NCBI RefSeq assembly: GCF_900110955.1
Contig: NZ_FOFR01000028.1
Location: 37,662 to 101,661, forward strand
Direction of reading: 5' to 3'
Source: Lentzea xinjiangensis
GTDB lineage: Bacteria; Actinomycetota; Actinomycetes; Mycobacteriales; Pseudonocardiaceae
DNA length: 64,000 bases
Shown here: in pieces, positions 34,282 to 42,921 of the stretch
Layout of the letters: every line of letters begins with the position of its first letter
How positions within the stretch are numbered: the stretch's first letter is position 1
The notes under the pieces: model-generated
Seen by the model: only the letters and a program-made list of their open reading frames with translations
What the model was told of the DNA's origin: nothing
Databases searched by the model: none
Program-made: the position numbers and the translations under genes

Positions 34282-35611
34282 GCCGGCTCGCGCGCTGGTC
34301 GCACGGCTCGCGCCGGTCTTCACCGAGTTCCCCGGCGCCGCCCGTCCGGCGGCGGTGGACGGACCGCTGGCCTGGCCGGGCTACGGCGGCCAGCTCGCAC
34401 GGGCGGAGGAGCTGACCGGGGAACGCGAGTCCGTCGTGTGCGGGCTCGCGGAGATCGGTGGCGTCACCGCGGTCGTGGTGGCGTTCGAGTTCGGGTTCCT
34501 GGGAGGGTCGCTGGGCACCCGCACCGGCGCCCTCGTCGAGCAGGCGTTCACCAGGGCGCGCGAGCTGGGCGTGCCGGTCGTGTCGCTGGTCGCGACCGGT
34601 GGCAGCCGGATGCAGGAGGGCACGCTCGCGCTGATGCAGCTACCCCGCATCGCCCGGCAGATCGCGTTGACCCGCGAGGCGGGGCTGCCGCACATCGCCG
34701 TCCTGCGCGATCCCACCACCGGCGGCGGCTGGGCCACCCTCGGCGCGGGCGCGGACGTCGTGCTCGGCCTGCGCGGCGCCCAGGTCGGGTTCGCCGGGTC
34801 GCGGGTGCGCCCGCCGGGCTACTCGGTCACGCACCAGTTCGCGGCCGGTCTGGTCGACCAGCTCGTGCCCCCGGAGGAGCTGCGCCCGCGGCTGGAGCGG
34901 TGGTTGCGGCTGCTCACCACACCGCTGACCGGGCCGGCGGCGGTGCCACCGGCGCTGGGCTCGGCGACGCTGCCGGAGACCGGCTGGGACGCGGTGCACC
35001 GGGCCCGCGCGCCGGGACGCCCTCGCGCCACCCAGTACCTCGCGGCCTACTTCGACTGGCACGAGCCGATCAGCGGCGACCGCGCCGGCGGCGTGGATCC
35101 CGGTGTGCTGTGCGGGTTCGGGCACCGCGGCGGCGTGACGGTCGCCTACGCCGCCCAGGACGGCACGGCCACCAGGCCGGCCGGGTTCCGCACGGCGGCC
35201 CGCCTGGTCCGGCTGGCCGACCGGCTCGGCGTCCCGGTGCTGACGCTCGTGGACACGCCGGGCGCTGCCAACGACGCGGCGGCCGAGAAGGCGGGCGCGG
35301 GCGCGGCGATCGCGGACATGTTCACCGCGGTCGCCGAGGCACGCGTGCCGGTGACGACCCTGCTGATCGGCGAGGGCGGATCCGGTGGCGCGCTGGCGTT
35401 CGCGGCGCCGGACCGGATGTGGGCGGCACCGGACAGCTACCTCGCGGTGATCTCACCCGAGCTGGCGGCGGCCATCCTGAAACGGGACCCGGCGCAGGCC
35501 AGGCGGACGGCGGACGAGCTGCGGCTGCGGCCGCAGGACTTGGTCGAGCTGGGCGTCGCCCGCGGGATCGCCCGGTTCGACCGGCCGGTGGACCAGGCGA
35601 CCGTCGGGTAG
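34265..35611 (+). CDS. Fused carboxyltransferase (AccD/AccA-like, beta plus alpha)
   Basis: 448 aa from GTG 34265, inside the end of matB. Two crotonase-like carboxyltransferase halves are visible. The first (about 35-215, with VVSLVATGGSRMQEG and RDPTTGGGWATLGAG) matches the beta/AccD side. The second (about 255-440, with LTLVDTPGAAND and IGEGGSGGALAFA) matches the alpha/AccA side. The AccD zinc finger is absent. It may move or remove the carboxyl group of malonyl-CoA and so replace the malonyl-CoA decarboxylase MatA found in rhizobial mat operons. No biotin protein or biotin carboxylase is nearby. The role is inferred. Confidence 0.8.
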   Translation: MPSAREPARALVARLAPVFTEFPGAARPAAVDGPLAWPGYGGQLARAEELTGERESVVCGLAEIGGVTAVVVAFEFGFLGGSLGTRTGALVEQAFTRARELGVPVVSLVATGGSRMQEGTLALMQLPRIARQIALTREAGLPHIAVLRDPTTGGGWATLGAGADVVLGLRGAQVGFAGSRVRPPGYSVTHQFAAGLVDQLVPPEELRPRLERWLRLLTTPLTGPAAVPPALGSATLPETGWDAVHRARAPGRPRATQYLAAYFDWHEPISGDRAGGVDPGVLCGFGHRGGVTVAYAAQDGTATRPAGFRTAARLVRLADRLGVPVLTLVDTPGAANDAAAEKAGAGAAIADMFTAVAEARVPVTTLLIGEGGSGGALAFAAPDRMWAAPDSYLAVISPELAAAILKRDPAQARRTADELRLRPQDLVELGVARGIARFDRPVDQATVG

Positions 35612-35665
35612 CCGGCCAGCGGGTAACCGGCCGGCGGGTAACCGGCCGGCGGGTAACCGGCCGGC
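35606..35665. repeat. 15-bp tandem repeat (four copies) across the carboxyltransferase stop codon
   Basis: Units GGGTAACCGGCCGGC at 35621, 35636 and 35651 are identical; the first (35606-35620) has two changes and contains the TAG stop; a partial fifth unit follows. Each unit holds the palindrome CCGGCCGG. The length is a multiple of three, so expansion would not shift frames. Possibly slippage-prone or terminator-like. Confidence 0.85.
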
Positions 35666-35862
35666 GGGTAGCGGACGCGATCACAACACCGAAGCGGCGA
35701 TCGACCTTTCCCGGGTTCCTCCAGTCGGCCGGTGCCCGCGCGCCCGGCGGGCGTGGGCCGGCCCGTCACCCACGCCGGGCGGAACCGGCTGGGCCGACCT
35801 GTGCCCGCACCGCCCGCGGCTCGTCCGAGCCAGGGCGGGCGCGGCGGCCGGGCTCGGCGCCG

Positions 35863-36504
35863 TCACCGCCGACGCCGACCGAACGGGGACGCGGCCGGGC
35901 TGACCGGCCCGGCGGTCTCGCCCCGCGCCGGCTGGTCGGCGTGGATGTGCGTGCGCATTCCCTGCGGGTCGAACAGGATCACCAGCTCGACCGCGCCGCC
36001 GTCCGCGCTGCCCAGCCAGTGCGGTGACGACGTGTCGAACTCGGCCGCCTCCCCCGGCGGCAGCGTGAGGTCGAGGTCGTCGAGCACGAGCCGCAGCCGT
36101 CCGTTGAGGACGTACAGCCACTCGAAGCCGTCGTGGGTCTTCAGCGCCGGTTCGAGCGGTTCCTTCGTGGCCGGGATGAGCATCTTGAACGCCTGCACGC
36201 CGCCCGGCCGCCGGGACAGCGGCACGAACGTCATTCCGAACCGGTGGATCGGCGTCAGGTGGATGCGGGGGTCGCCGGTGCGCGGGGCGCCGACGAGGTC
36301 GTCCAGCGGCACGTCGTAGGTGCGCGCCAGCGGGAGCAGCAGCTCCAGCGTCGCGCGGCGCTGCCCGCTCTCCAGGCGGGACAGGGTGCTCTCCGAGATG
36401 CCCGTGGTCGTGGACAGCTCAGCGAGCGTGATGCCGCGATGACGGCGCAGCGCGCGCAGGCGTGGTCCGACGGCGTCCAGCACTTCTTCCGTTTCGCGGT
36501 GCAC
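35863..36504 (-). CDS. XRE-family regulator with C-terminal cupin
   Basis: 213 aa. Helix-turn-helix at about 12-68 (LRALRRHRGITLAELSTTTGISESTLSRLESGQRR), cupin barrel at about 115-190 (HDGFEWLYVLNGRLRLVLDDLDLTLPPGEAAEF). Such one-component regulators sense a small ligand in the cupin. It is divergent from the lipoprotein hydrolase gene with 68 nt between starts, in which a TTGCC-N5-GGCAA palindrome is found, so it probably controls that gene and itself. Inducer unknown. Confidence 0.88.
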   Translation of the reverse strand: MHRETEEVLDAVGPRLRALRRHRGITLAELSTTTGISESTLSRLESGQRRATLELLLPLARTYDVPLDDLVGAPRTGDPRIHLTPIHRFGMTFVPLSRRPGGVQAFKMLIPATKEPLEPALKTHDGFEWLYVLNGRLRLVLDDLDLTLPPGEAAEFDTSSPHWLGSADGGAVELVILFDPQGMRTHIHADQPARGETAGPVSPAASPFGRRRR

Positions 36505-36514
36505 GTCCAGGATC

Positions 36515-36529
36515 TTGCCAGGACGGCAA
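36515..36529. promoter_or_regulatory. Palindrome TTGCC-AGGAC-GGCAA between divergent genes
   Basis: Five-base perfect arms in the 68-bp shared promoter region of the XRE-cupin regulator and the lipoprotein hydrolase, 11 nt upstream of the regulator start. Likely operator for that regulator. Confidence 0.5.
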
Positions 36530-36572
36530 ATTTTCGTGCCAGACCGGCGGCCGACGAACGACGCTGATCGGC

Positions 36573-37526
36573 ATGAAACGCCTCGTACTCGCTCTGCTCC
36601 TGCTGATCACGGCCTGCGCGACCACGGAGGAAACCTCGCCGCACGCGGCCGCCACCCAGCACGACCCGGCGTTCCAGAGCACGTTCCGGCACGAGTTCGC
36701 CGACGTCGACGGCGTCCGGCTGCACTACGTGGCCGGTGGCAGCGGCAGCCCGGTCGTGCTGCTGCACGGCTGGCCGCAGACCTGGTACGGCTGGTGGCCG
36801 ATCATGCCCGCGCTCGCCGAACACCACACCGTCTACGCCGTCGACCTGCCGGGCCTGGGCGACAGCTCCGGCACGCCGACGGGCTACGACAAGGCCACGC
36901 TCGCGCGGTACGTCCACGGACTGACCAGCCGGCTCGGCCTCAGGCAGCCCTCGATCATCGGCCACGACCTCGGCGCCGCCGTCGCGTTCCAGTACGCGAG
37001 CCAGTTCCCCGCCGACACCGCCCGCCTCGGCTACCTCGACCTGCCGCTGCCCGGCCCCGCGATCGACGCGCGCACGTATCGCGCGCTGAGCTGGCACATC
37101 GCGTTCCACTCGCAGCGCCGGGTCCCGGAGGCGCTCGTCGACGACGACGTCCGCGAGTACCTGGAGCTGTTCTACCCGCAGGTCTCCCACCAGGGCACGG
37201 CGTTCGGCGGCACCTCGACGAAGTCCCCGTTCAGCGACGCCGAGGTCGACGAGTACGCACGCACCTACCGCAACGCGCTGACGAACGGCTTCGAGCTGTA
37301 CCGCACACTCGACCAGGACGTCCGCGACACCGAGGCCGCGCGGCCGGTCACCGCACCGACGCTGGTCATGGCAGCGGAAGGGCAGGCCGAGGCCATCCGC
37401 GCCACGGCCGCCCCGCGGATGACGAACATCGTCCGGGCGGTGGACGTGCCGGGCGCCGGGCACTGGCTCGTCGAGGAGAACCCCGGGTTCGTCACCGCGG
37501 AGCTGGTGCGCTTCCTCAGCTCATGA
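36573..37526 (+). CDS. Surface-anchored alpha/beta hydrolase (epoxide-hydrolase/haloalkane-dehalogenase-like)
   Basis: 317 aa. It begins with a lipoprotein signal (lipobox ITAC, Cys15), unusual for this group, so it should sit on the outer face of the membrane. HGWPQTWYGW (65-74) is the oxyanion region typical of epoxide hydrolases. The nucleophile is Asp132 (IIGHDLGAA) rather than Ser, again pointing to epoxide or haloalkane hydrolysis. His297 (GAGHWL) is the base. It is divergent from an XRE-cupin regulator that probably senses its substrate. The true substrate is unknown; its 3' end overlaps the convergent amidase by 11 nt. Confidence 0.85.
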   Translation: MKRLVLALLLLITACATTEETSPHAAATQHDPAFQSTFRHEFADVDGVRLHYVAGGSGSPVVLLHGWPQTWYGWWPIMPALAEHHTVYAVDLPGLGDSSGTPTGYDKATLARYVHGLTSRLGLRQPSIIGHDLGAAVAFQYASQFPADTARLGYLDLPLPGPAIDARTYRALSWHIAFHSQRRVPEALVDDDVREYLELFYPQVSHQGTAFGGTSTKSPFSDAEVDEYARTYRNALTNGFELYRTLDQDVRDTEAARPVTAPTLVMAAEGQAEAIRATAAPRMTNIVRAVDVPGAGHWLVEENPGFVTAELVRFLSS

Positions 37527-39009
37527 CCGGGAGGTGGTACGCCCACGGCGCCGCCTCCTCGAGCTGGGCCGCGAGCCGGATCAGCAGCGACTCGCCCGCG
37601 AGCGGCGCGACGAACTGCACGCCGAGCGGCAGGCCGTCCGCGGTCCGGTGCAGGGGCAGCGAGATCGCGGGCCGGCCGGTGATGTTCGCGAGCTGCGTGT
37701 ACGGCACCCAGCCGAGGTTGTCCCTGATCATGTCGTCGACGACCTTGGTGTGCCGCAGGAACCGGGCCGTGCGGGTCCGCAGCAGCACGTCGGTCGCGCG
37801 CCGCAGCGACACCGGCAGGTCGAACGCGCCGATCTTCGGCGGCGGCGTGGCCAGGGTCGGCGTCAGCAGCAGGTCGTAGGACTCGAAGAAGGCGCTCAGG
37901 CGGCGGGTGTGCTCGTGCCGCCGGTGCACGGCGTCCACGTACTCAACGCTGCTCGTGGCCCGTCCCAGCGCGGCCATGAGCAGCGTGTCGCGTTCGAACG
38001 CGGCGTCCGGCGCCTTGGTCAGGCGCCGGGCGTCCGCCACCTTCCACGCGAGGCTGACGAACCACGTGAGCAGGAAGTCCTTGGCGAGCGCGGCGTCGTC
38101 GAACGGCGCCCGCGGCAGCTCCTCGACGTGGTGGCCGAGGCCGGTCAGCACCCGGACCGCGTTCTCCACCGCCCTGACGGCTTCGGGATGCGGGTCCGGG
38201 GTGATCGCGGACGGGACGCGGAAGCCGATCCTCAGCTTCCCGACCGGGGCGCCGGCGCAGGAGGCGAACGAGGAGCCCGGCATCGCGGGCGAGTACGGCC
38301 CGGACGGCTCGCCGCCGCAGATCACGTCGAGCATCGCGGCCGTGTCGCGCACGGTCCGGGACACGACGCCCTGCACCGCCGCGCCGTGCATCATCTCGGC
38401 GGACTCCGGGCCGAACGGCGTGAGCCCGCGGCCCGGCTTGAGCCCCACGAGCCCGCAGCAGGCCGCCGGGATCCGGGTCGAGCCACCGCCGTCGTTCGCG
38501 CCGGCGCACGGCACGATCCCGGCGGCGACCGCGGCCGCCGACCCGCCGGAGGAACCGCCGGGCGTCCGGCTGAGGTCCCACGGGTTGCGCGCGGGACCCC
38601 ACGCGACCGACTCGCTGATCGCCTTCGCGCCGAACTCCGGCAGGTTCGTCTTGCCGAAGATGACCAGACCGGCGTCGAGCCAGCGCCGCACGACGGTCGA
38701 GTGCTCGGTGGCGCGATGCGCCATCAGCGACCGGGAGCCGTTCGAGGTCGGCAGGCCCGCGTAGTCCTGGCCGAGGTCCTTGATCAGGAACGGCACGCCG
38801 GCGAACGGCCCGGTGAGGTCGTCCGACGGCTCGGCGGGCACGTCCCGGACGATCGCGTTGAGCTTCGGGTTCACCGCTTCGGCGCGTTCCCGCGCCACGG
38901 CGAGCAGTTCGGCCGCGGACACCTGCCTGTCCGCGACGAGCCGGGCCAGCCCGGTCGCGTCGTACTTCCGGTACTCGTCGAAGTCCACGCGATCAACGTA
39001 GCTGTTCAC
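37516..39009 (-). CDS. Amidase-signature family amidase
   Basis: 497 aa from GTG 39009; upstream codons in the frame do not resemble the family. The amidase-signature triad is in place: Lys in PFLIKDLGQ, the cis-Ser and nucleophile Ser in RTPGGSSGGSAAAVAAG and NDGGGSTRIPA. It hydrolyses an amide to acid and ammonia in the cytoplasm. No tight operon partner; a patatin gene lies upstream on the same strand about 200 bp away. Substrate unknown. Confidence 0.88.
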   Translation of the reverse strand: MNSYVDRVDFDEYRKYDATGLARLVADRQVSAAELLAVARERAEAVNPKLNAIVRDVPAEPSDDLTGPFAGVPFLIKDLGQDYAGLPTSNGSRSLMAHRATEHSTVVRRWLDAGLVIFGKTNLPEFGAKAISESVAWGPARNPWDLSRTPGGSSGGSAAAVAAGIVPCAGANDGGGSTRIPAACCGLVGLKPGRGLTPFGPESAEMMHGAAVQGVVSRTVRDTAAMLDVICGGEPSGPYSPAMPGSSFASCAGAPVGKLRIGFRVPSAITPDPHPEAVRAVENAVRVLTGLGHHVEELPRAPFDDAALAKDFLLTWFVSLAWKVADARRLTKAPDAAFERDTLLMAALGRATSSVEYVDAVHRRHEHTRRLSAFFESYDLLLTPTLATPPPKIGAFDLPVSLRRATDVLLRTRTARFLRHTKVVDDMIRDNLGWVPYTQLANITGRPAISLPLHRTADGLPLGVQFVAPLAGESLLIRLAAQLEEAAPWAYHLPVMS

Positions 39010-39206
39010 CCGTCCGAGGGACGGCGCCACGGCCACAGGCCGGCATCGTCCAGGTGCGACGGAAGGGAGATCGCGGGTACCCCGGCGAGGTTCGCCCACG
39101 GCGGGTAGCACTGTGAGTACCGGGTGAGCAGATGCCTGCAATCCGGCGGCCCGATCACCAGGGTGCCGCCGCCCACGGAGTACGCGAACCACCCGCCACC
39201 GCCGGC

Positions 39207-40142
39207 TCAGCGCCCGCTGGCCGACGCCACGAGCCCCAGCTCCTTCACGGCCGCGCGCACCCCGACCTCCAGGGCGTCCCGCATCACGCGCGGACGTCGT
39301 TCCGTGCGGCCGATCCGCGCGCTGCCGAGCGGTGGGCGGATCTGCAGGCAGGCGGGGTGCGACGCGAGGGCCTCCTCCTCCTGGGCCCAGCCCTCCACGC
39401 GCCGCAGCCAGGGCTCGGCCGCTCCCGGGGCGTACCGGGCGAACCAGCGCGACAGCACCAGGCGCTCGCCGCGCGACGGGGGCACCGCGATCTCGTCCTC
39501 CCGGCGGGTGCGCAGGGCGACGACGTGGGTGGCGCCCTGGGCTAGCGCCGTCCGCACCGGGACCATCTCGGTGAGCCCGGCGTCGACGTACGGGCGGCCG
39601 TCGATCACGACCGGCTCGCCGGCGAGCAGCGGCATGGCCGTCGACGCCCGCAGCGCGGCCTGCAGGCTCGCCTGGTCGCGCACGTGGGCGTGCAGGTCGG
39701 CGGGCTCACCGGTGAGGGCGTCCGTGGCCATCGGGTGGAACTCGACGGGGTTGTCGAGGATCTCCTGGAAGCCCATGGGCACGACCTGCGTGTAGACGGT
39801 GTGGATGAGGTGCTGGGTGTCGATGACCGGCCGTCTGCCGAACGCGCGCCTCGGGTCGATGGTGGTGCGCATGACGGCCGGGTCCCACCACGCGTGCTTG
39901 CTGCTGCCCGCCCGCCCGCACAGCAGCCAGGCCGCGTTCAGGGACCCCGCCGAGCTGCCGTAGACGGCGTCGAACGCCGGCAGCAGGCCGAGCTCCTCGA
40001 TCGCGACGGTCATGCCGCTCGAGTAGACGCCGCGCGAACTGCCCCCTTCGACCAGCAGCACCAGGCGTGCGCCGTCGTCCCGTTGCCCCGGCTTGCTCCC
40101 CCGCCGCGTGCGTTCGCGCAACAACTCCAAAGTGCTCACCAC
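39207..40142 (-). CDS. Patatin-like phospholipase
   Basis: 311 aa. Oxyanion loop GGSSRGVYSSG, nucleophile elbow YGSSAGSLNA (G-x-S-x-G) and the dyad aspartate in YVDAGLTEMVPV (D-G/A-G) are intact. It should act as a lipid acyl hydrolase. There is no signal peptide, so it works inside the cell or on the inner membrane face. Two adjacent GTG codons (40142, 40139) are both possible starts. The upstream region borders the broken ABC-F gene. Confidence 0.87.
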   Translation of the reverse strand: MVSTLELLRERTRRGSKPGQRDDGARLVLLVEGGSSRGVYSSGMTVAIEELGLLPAFDAVYGSSAGSLNAAWLLCGRAGSSKHAWWDPAVMRTTIDPRRAFGRRPVIDTQHLIHTVYTQVVPMGFQEILDNPVEFHPMATDALTGEPADLHAHVRDQASLQAALRASTAMPLLAGEPVVIDGRPYVDAGLTEMVPVRTALAQGATHVVALRTRREDEIAVPPSRGERLVLSRWFARYAPGAAEPWLRRVEGWAQEEEALASHPACLQIRPPLGSARIGRTERRPRVMRDALEVGVRAAVKELGLVASASGR

Positions 40143-40189
40143 ACCGAGTGAACCTGGGTCGGCTCGTCCCCGCTATTGGTTTGTGACGG

Positions 40190-40890
40190 GTGCTAACGTG
40201 GCTGACGAGATCAACGCCTCCTAAGAGGAGCTCGCACGCGGCCTGGCTGGGCGTGGCGCGCGAGAAGCTCGACCGGGCCGAGCGGCCGTTCGAAGAGGAC
40301 CAGAAGATCAGCCTGGAGCTGCCGCGGACCGCCGTCCCGGCGGGCCGCACGCTCTTCCTGGGCACCGGTGTCCGGGTGCGGGACCTGTTCGACGGCGCGG
40401 ACCTCGCGATCCGGGGCCGGAGCGCATCGCGCTCGCCGCCCCGAACGGCGCGGGCAAGGCGACGTTGCTGCTCGTGCTGGCCGGGCGGTTCCAGGCGGCG
40501 GGGGTGCGGCGCCGGCCCGGCCTGCTCGACCAGGACGCCACGTTCGCCAAGCCCCGGCTCACCGCGCGGGGCACCTACGGCCGCGCGCTCGGCGCCGACC
40601 GGGTCGCGGAGGTGCCGCTGAAGTCGTTGGGACTGCTGCACCGGCGGGACCTCGGCAAGCCGGTCGGGACGTTGCCGGTGGGCCAGCAGCGGCGGCTCGC
40701 GCTCGCGCCGCCGGTGGCGTCACCGCCTGAGCTGTTGCTGCTGGACGAGCCGACCAACCACCTCTCGCCCGCGTTGTGCGACGAGCTGGAGGACGCGTTC
40801 GGCGCGGGGCCGGGGGCGATCGTGGTCGCGAGCCACGACCGGTGGCTGCGCGGGCGCTGGGCCGGTGCGGAGATCACCCTGGCGCGGTGA
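40190..40890 (+). pseudogene. Truncated, frameshifted ABC-F protein
   Basis: Only the linker and second ATPase half of a two-domain ABC-F (ribosome-protection type) protein remain. The first part (40190 to about 40420) gives the linker EKLDRAERPFEEDQKISLEL. A frameshift near 40420-40430 moves to another frame that continues to the stop at 40890. Walker A reads APNGAGKATL, with Ala in place of the conserved Gly and Ser/Thr, and the signature is degenerate (LPVGQQRR). Walker B (LLLLDEPTNHL) and the switch histidine (VASHDRW) survive. The first ATPase domain is absent, so the product is not functional. Confidence 0.8.
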
Positions 40891-40981
40891 GACCCGGCCC
40901 GGTTCGCCGGACCACGTCGAGAACCCGCCGGCGGCTTCGACACCTCCGTGCAAGGACCACGCCAACCACGGAGGACTGATC

Positions 40982-41731
40982 ATGACCGGACAGCCGCCCA
41001 TCGTCGACCTCGCCACCTGGCAGACGGCCCGCGACGAACTCCTGGTCCGCGAGAAGGCCCACACCCGCGAGGGCGACGCGATCGCCGCGGCCCGCCGCCG
41101 CCTGCCGATGGTCGAGTTCGACGGCAAGACCGAGGTCGTCGGTGCCGATGGCCCGGTCCCCTTCATCGACCTCTTCCAGGGCCGCGACGAGCTGGTCGTC
41201 TACAAGCACATGTGGTACGACGGCGCGCCGCACCAGGGGCAGTGCGAGGGCTGCACCACCGTGCCGTGGCACTTCGACACCGCCGCCTACCTCAACGTCC
41301 GCGGGGTCTCCTTCGCGTTCCTGACCACGGGAGCCTGGGACGAGGTGGCCGCGTTCGTCGAGTTCATGGGCTACGAGCAGCCGTGGTACTCGGTGCGCGG
41401 CGTGGACGGACCGGCCGGTGGCGACATGGGCTACCTGACCAGCTACCTGCGCGACGGCGACCGCACGTTCCTCACCTACTCGACGACGGGCCGCGGGATC
41501 GAGGGCGTCGTCGGGTCGTTCGGGCTCCTGGACATGACGGTGCGCGGACGCGGTGAGGCGTGGGAGGACCGCCCCGAGGGCTGGCCGGAGGCGCGGCCCG
41601 CGGGCTGGTTCTGGCGGACGGACGCGGACGGCAACCCGACCTGGGACGAGACGAGCCGGCCAGCGCCGCAGTGGACCCGGCCGGGAGCGACACCGGTGCG
41701 GACGCTGGGACGGCAGAGCCACTGCCACTGA
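40982..41731 (+). CDS. DUF899-family thioredoxin-like protein
   Basis: 249 aa, ATG preceded by GGAGG. It matches the DUF899 family: REKAHTREGDAIAAARRRLPMV near the start, LVVYKHMWY and the C-x2-C pair in GQCEGCT, then WHFDTAAYLNVRGVSFAF, all on a thioredoxin-like fold. The function of the family is not established; a redox or detoxifying role is suspected. The gene stands alone and ends in a long palindrome shared with the convergent methyltransferase. Confidence 0.85.
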   Translation: MTGQPPIVDLATWQTARDELLVREKAHTREGDAIAAARRRLPMVEFDGKTEVVGADGPVPFIDLFQGRDELVVYKHMWYDGAPHQGQCEGCTTVPWHFDTAAYLNVRGVSFAFLTTGAWDEVAAFVEFMGYEQPWYSVRGVDGPAGGDMGYLTSYLRDGDRTFLTYSTTGRGIEGVVGSFGLLDMTVRGRGEAWEDRPEGWPEARPAGWFWRTDADGNPTWDETSRPAPQWTRPGATPVRTLGRQSHCH

Positions 41732-41795
41732 TCGGCGGGGGTAGATGCGGTGGTGAGGCGCGGCGCTGTGTGATCGGACGCACGCGCCGCGCTTG

Positions 41796-41819
41796 CTCCC
41801 GCGATGCGCATCGCGGGAG
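41796..41819. terminator. 24-bp perfect palindrome, bidirectional terminator
   Basis: CTCCCGCGATGC and its exact reverse complement are joined without a spacer, in the 136-bp gap between convergent genes. Outside it, TGATC...ACGCAC (from about 41771) can pair with GTGCGT...GATCA (to about 41842), forming a longer imperfect cruciform. Confidence 0.8.
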
Positions 41820-41867
41820 TCGTGCGGTGCGTTGCGTGATCAGCGGGGAGCCGGGGCGGTGGCGCCC

Positions 41868-42614
41868 TCACCGAGGCGCGAACGCCGTAGCCAGCACGCG
41901 GCGCCGGAGGTCGAAAGCCGGTAGCACGCTCCGCGCCTCCTCCTGCAACGAGCGGATCGCGGGGTCGTCCGGCGCGTCGACGGCGAGCACCTCCTCCCAC
42001 ATCCGCTTCTCGACCGCCTGCCACGCCGGTCTCTCCACCACGTCGACGCCGACGAACCCGGCCTGCGGGAGCTGCGCGGCGAAGTCCATCCGGAGCAACC
42101 GCGCCGAAAGGCGCTCGTCGCGGCGGACGACCGGTTCCCAGCACGTGATGACGAGCCGCCCGCCGGGGACGAGCACCCGCCGGCACTCCCGCAGCGCTTC
42201 CACCGTCGGGTCGGCGAACTGCATCGCGTCGACGACGAGGACGGCGTCGGCCGACGCGGTCTCCAGGCCTGTCTCCGTCAAGGTCCCCACCCGGAACTCG
42301 GCTCCGGACTCGCGTGTCCGCGCACGTTCGCGGGCCTGCTCGATGGCGACCGCGGAGAAGTCGACGCCGACGAGCCGGCACCCGGTGCGCCGCGCGATCT
42401 CCAGGCCGTAGCCGCCGCGGCCGCAGGCCAGGTCCAGCAGGACCTGGCCGGGCCGCAGGTCCAGGAGTGCGACGACCTCGTCCAGGCCGGCACCGTCCAG
42501 CAGGCTGGTGGACCGCAGGTCCGGCGGCAGGCCGAGCACGCGCCGGACGAGGTCGTCGGCGACGGGTGACTCGGATCGGTCGGTGTACCAGCGGTCGAAG
42601 TGCGCTGCGCTCAT
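41868..42614 (-). CDS. Class I SAM-dependent methyltransferase
   Basis: 248 aa from ATG 42614, which has GGAAGG just upstream; an ATG 15 nt earlier lacks such a site. Motif I VLLDLACGRGGYGLEIARR, the acidic end of strand beta-2 (LVGVDFS), ADAVLVVDAMQFAD and the post-motif LRECRRVLVPGGRLV are all standard for the fold. Methyl acceptor unknown. The gene is monocistronic; its promoter side faces the P450 gene about 300 bp away. Confidence 0.85.
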   Translation of the reverse strand: MSAAHFDRWYTDRSESPVADDLVRRVLGLPPDLRSTSLLDGAGLDEVVALLDLRPGQVLLDLACGRGGYGLEIARRTGCRLVGVDFSAVAIEQARERARTRESGAEFRVGTLTETGLETASADAVLVVDAMQFADPTVEALRECRRVLVPGGRLVITCWEPVVRRDERLSARLLRMDFAAQLPQAGFVGVDVVERPAWQAVEKRMWEEVLAVDAPDDPAIRSLQEEARSVLPAFDLRRRVLATAFAPR

Positions 42615-42921
42615 CACCCTTCCGACCATCCCAGATGATCAGGCGAGTTCGGACGGATCGGCTGTGGCGCGTGCGGACCCGTGCCATGATCGGGACCGGT
42701 ACCTGCTGACCGCCGGGGGGACATCAGGGTGCTGACGCTCTGTTCTGAACCGAACGCCCTGCGCACCGCCTGCACTGCTGCTGAACTCGATCGGACCAAA
42801 GTATGACGGCGCGTTAGGCCCCAGGTATGACGACGCGTGACCGGCACCGTCATTATTGTCCGTTCCGGCGGTCATCAGGCAGCCGCACCACCCCCCTTTC
42901 CGCCGAAGGGAACTCCGCCTC
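42615..42921. promoter_or_regulatory. Divergent promoter region with repeated GTATGACGRCGCGT
   Basis: 307 bp without a gene. Two direct copies of GTATGACGRCGCGT (42801-42814 and 42825-42838), 24 bp apart, lie about 85-120 bp upstream of the P450 start. Two sites spaced by slightly more than two helical turns suggest a cooperatively binding regulator. Confidence 0.5.
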
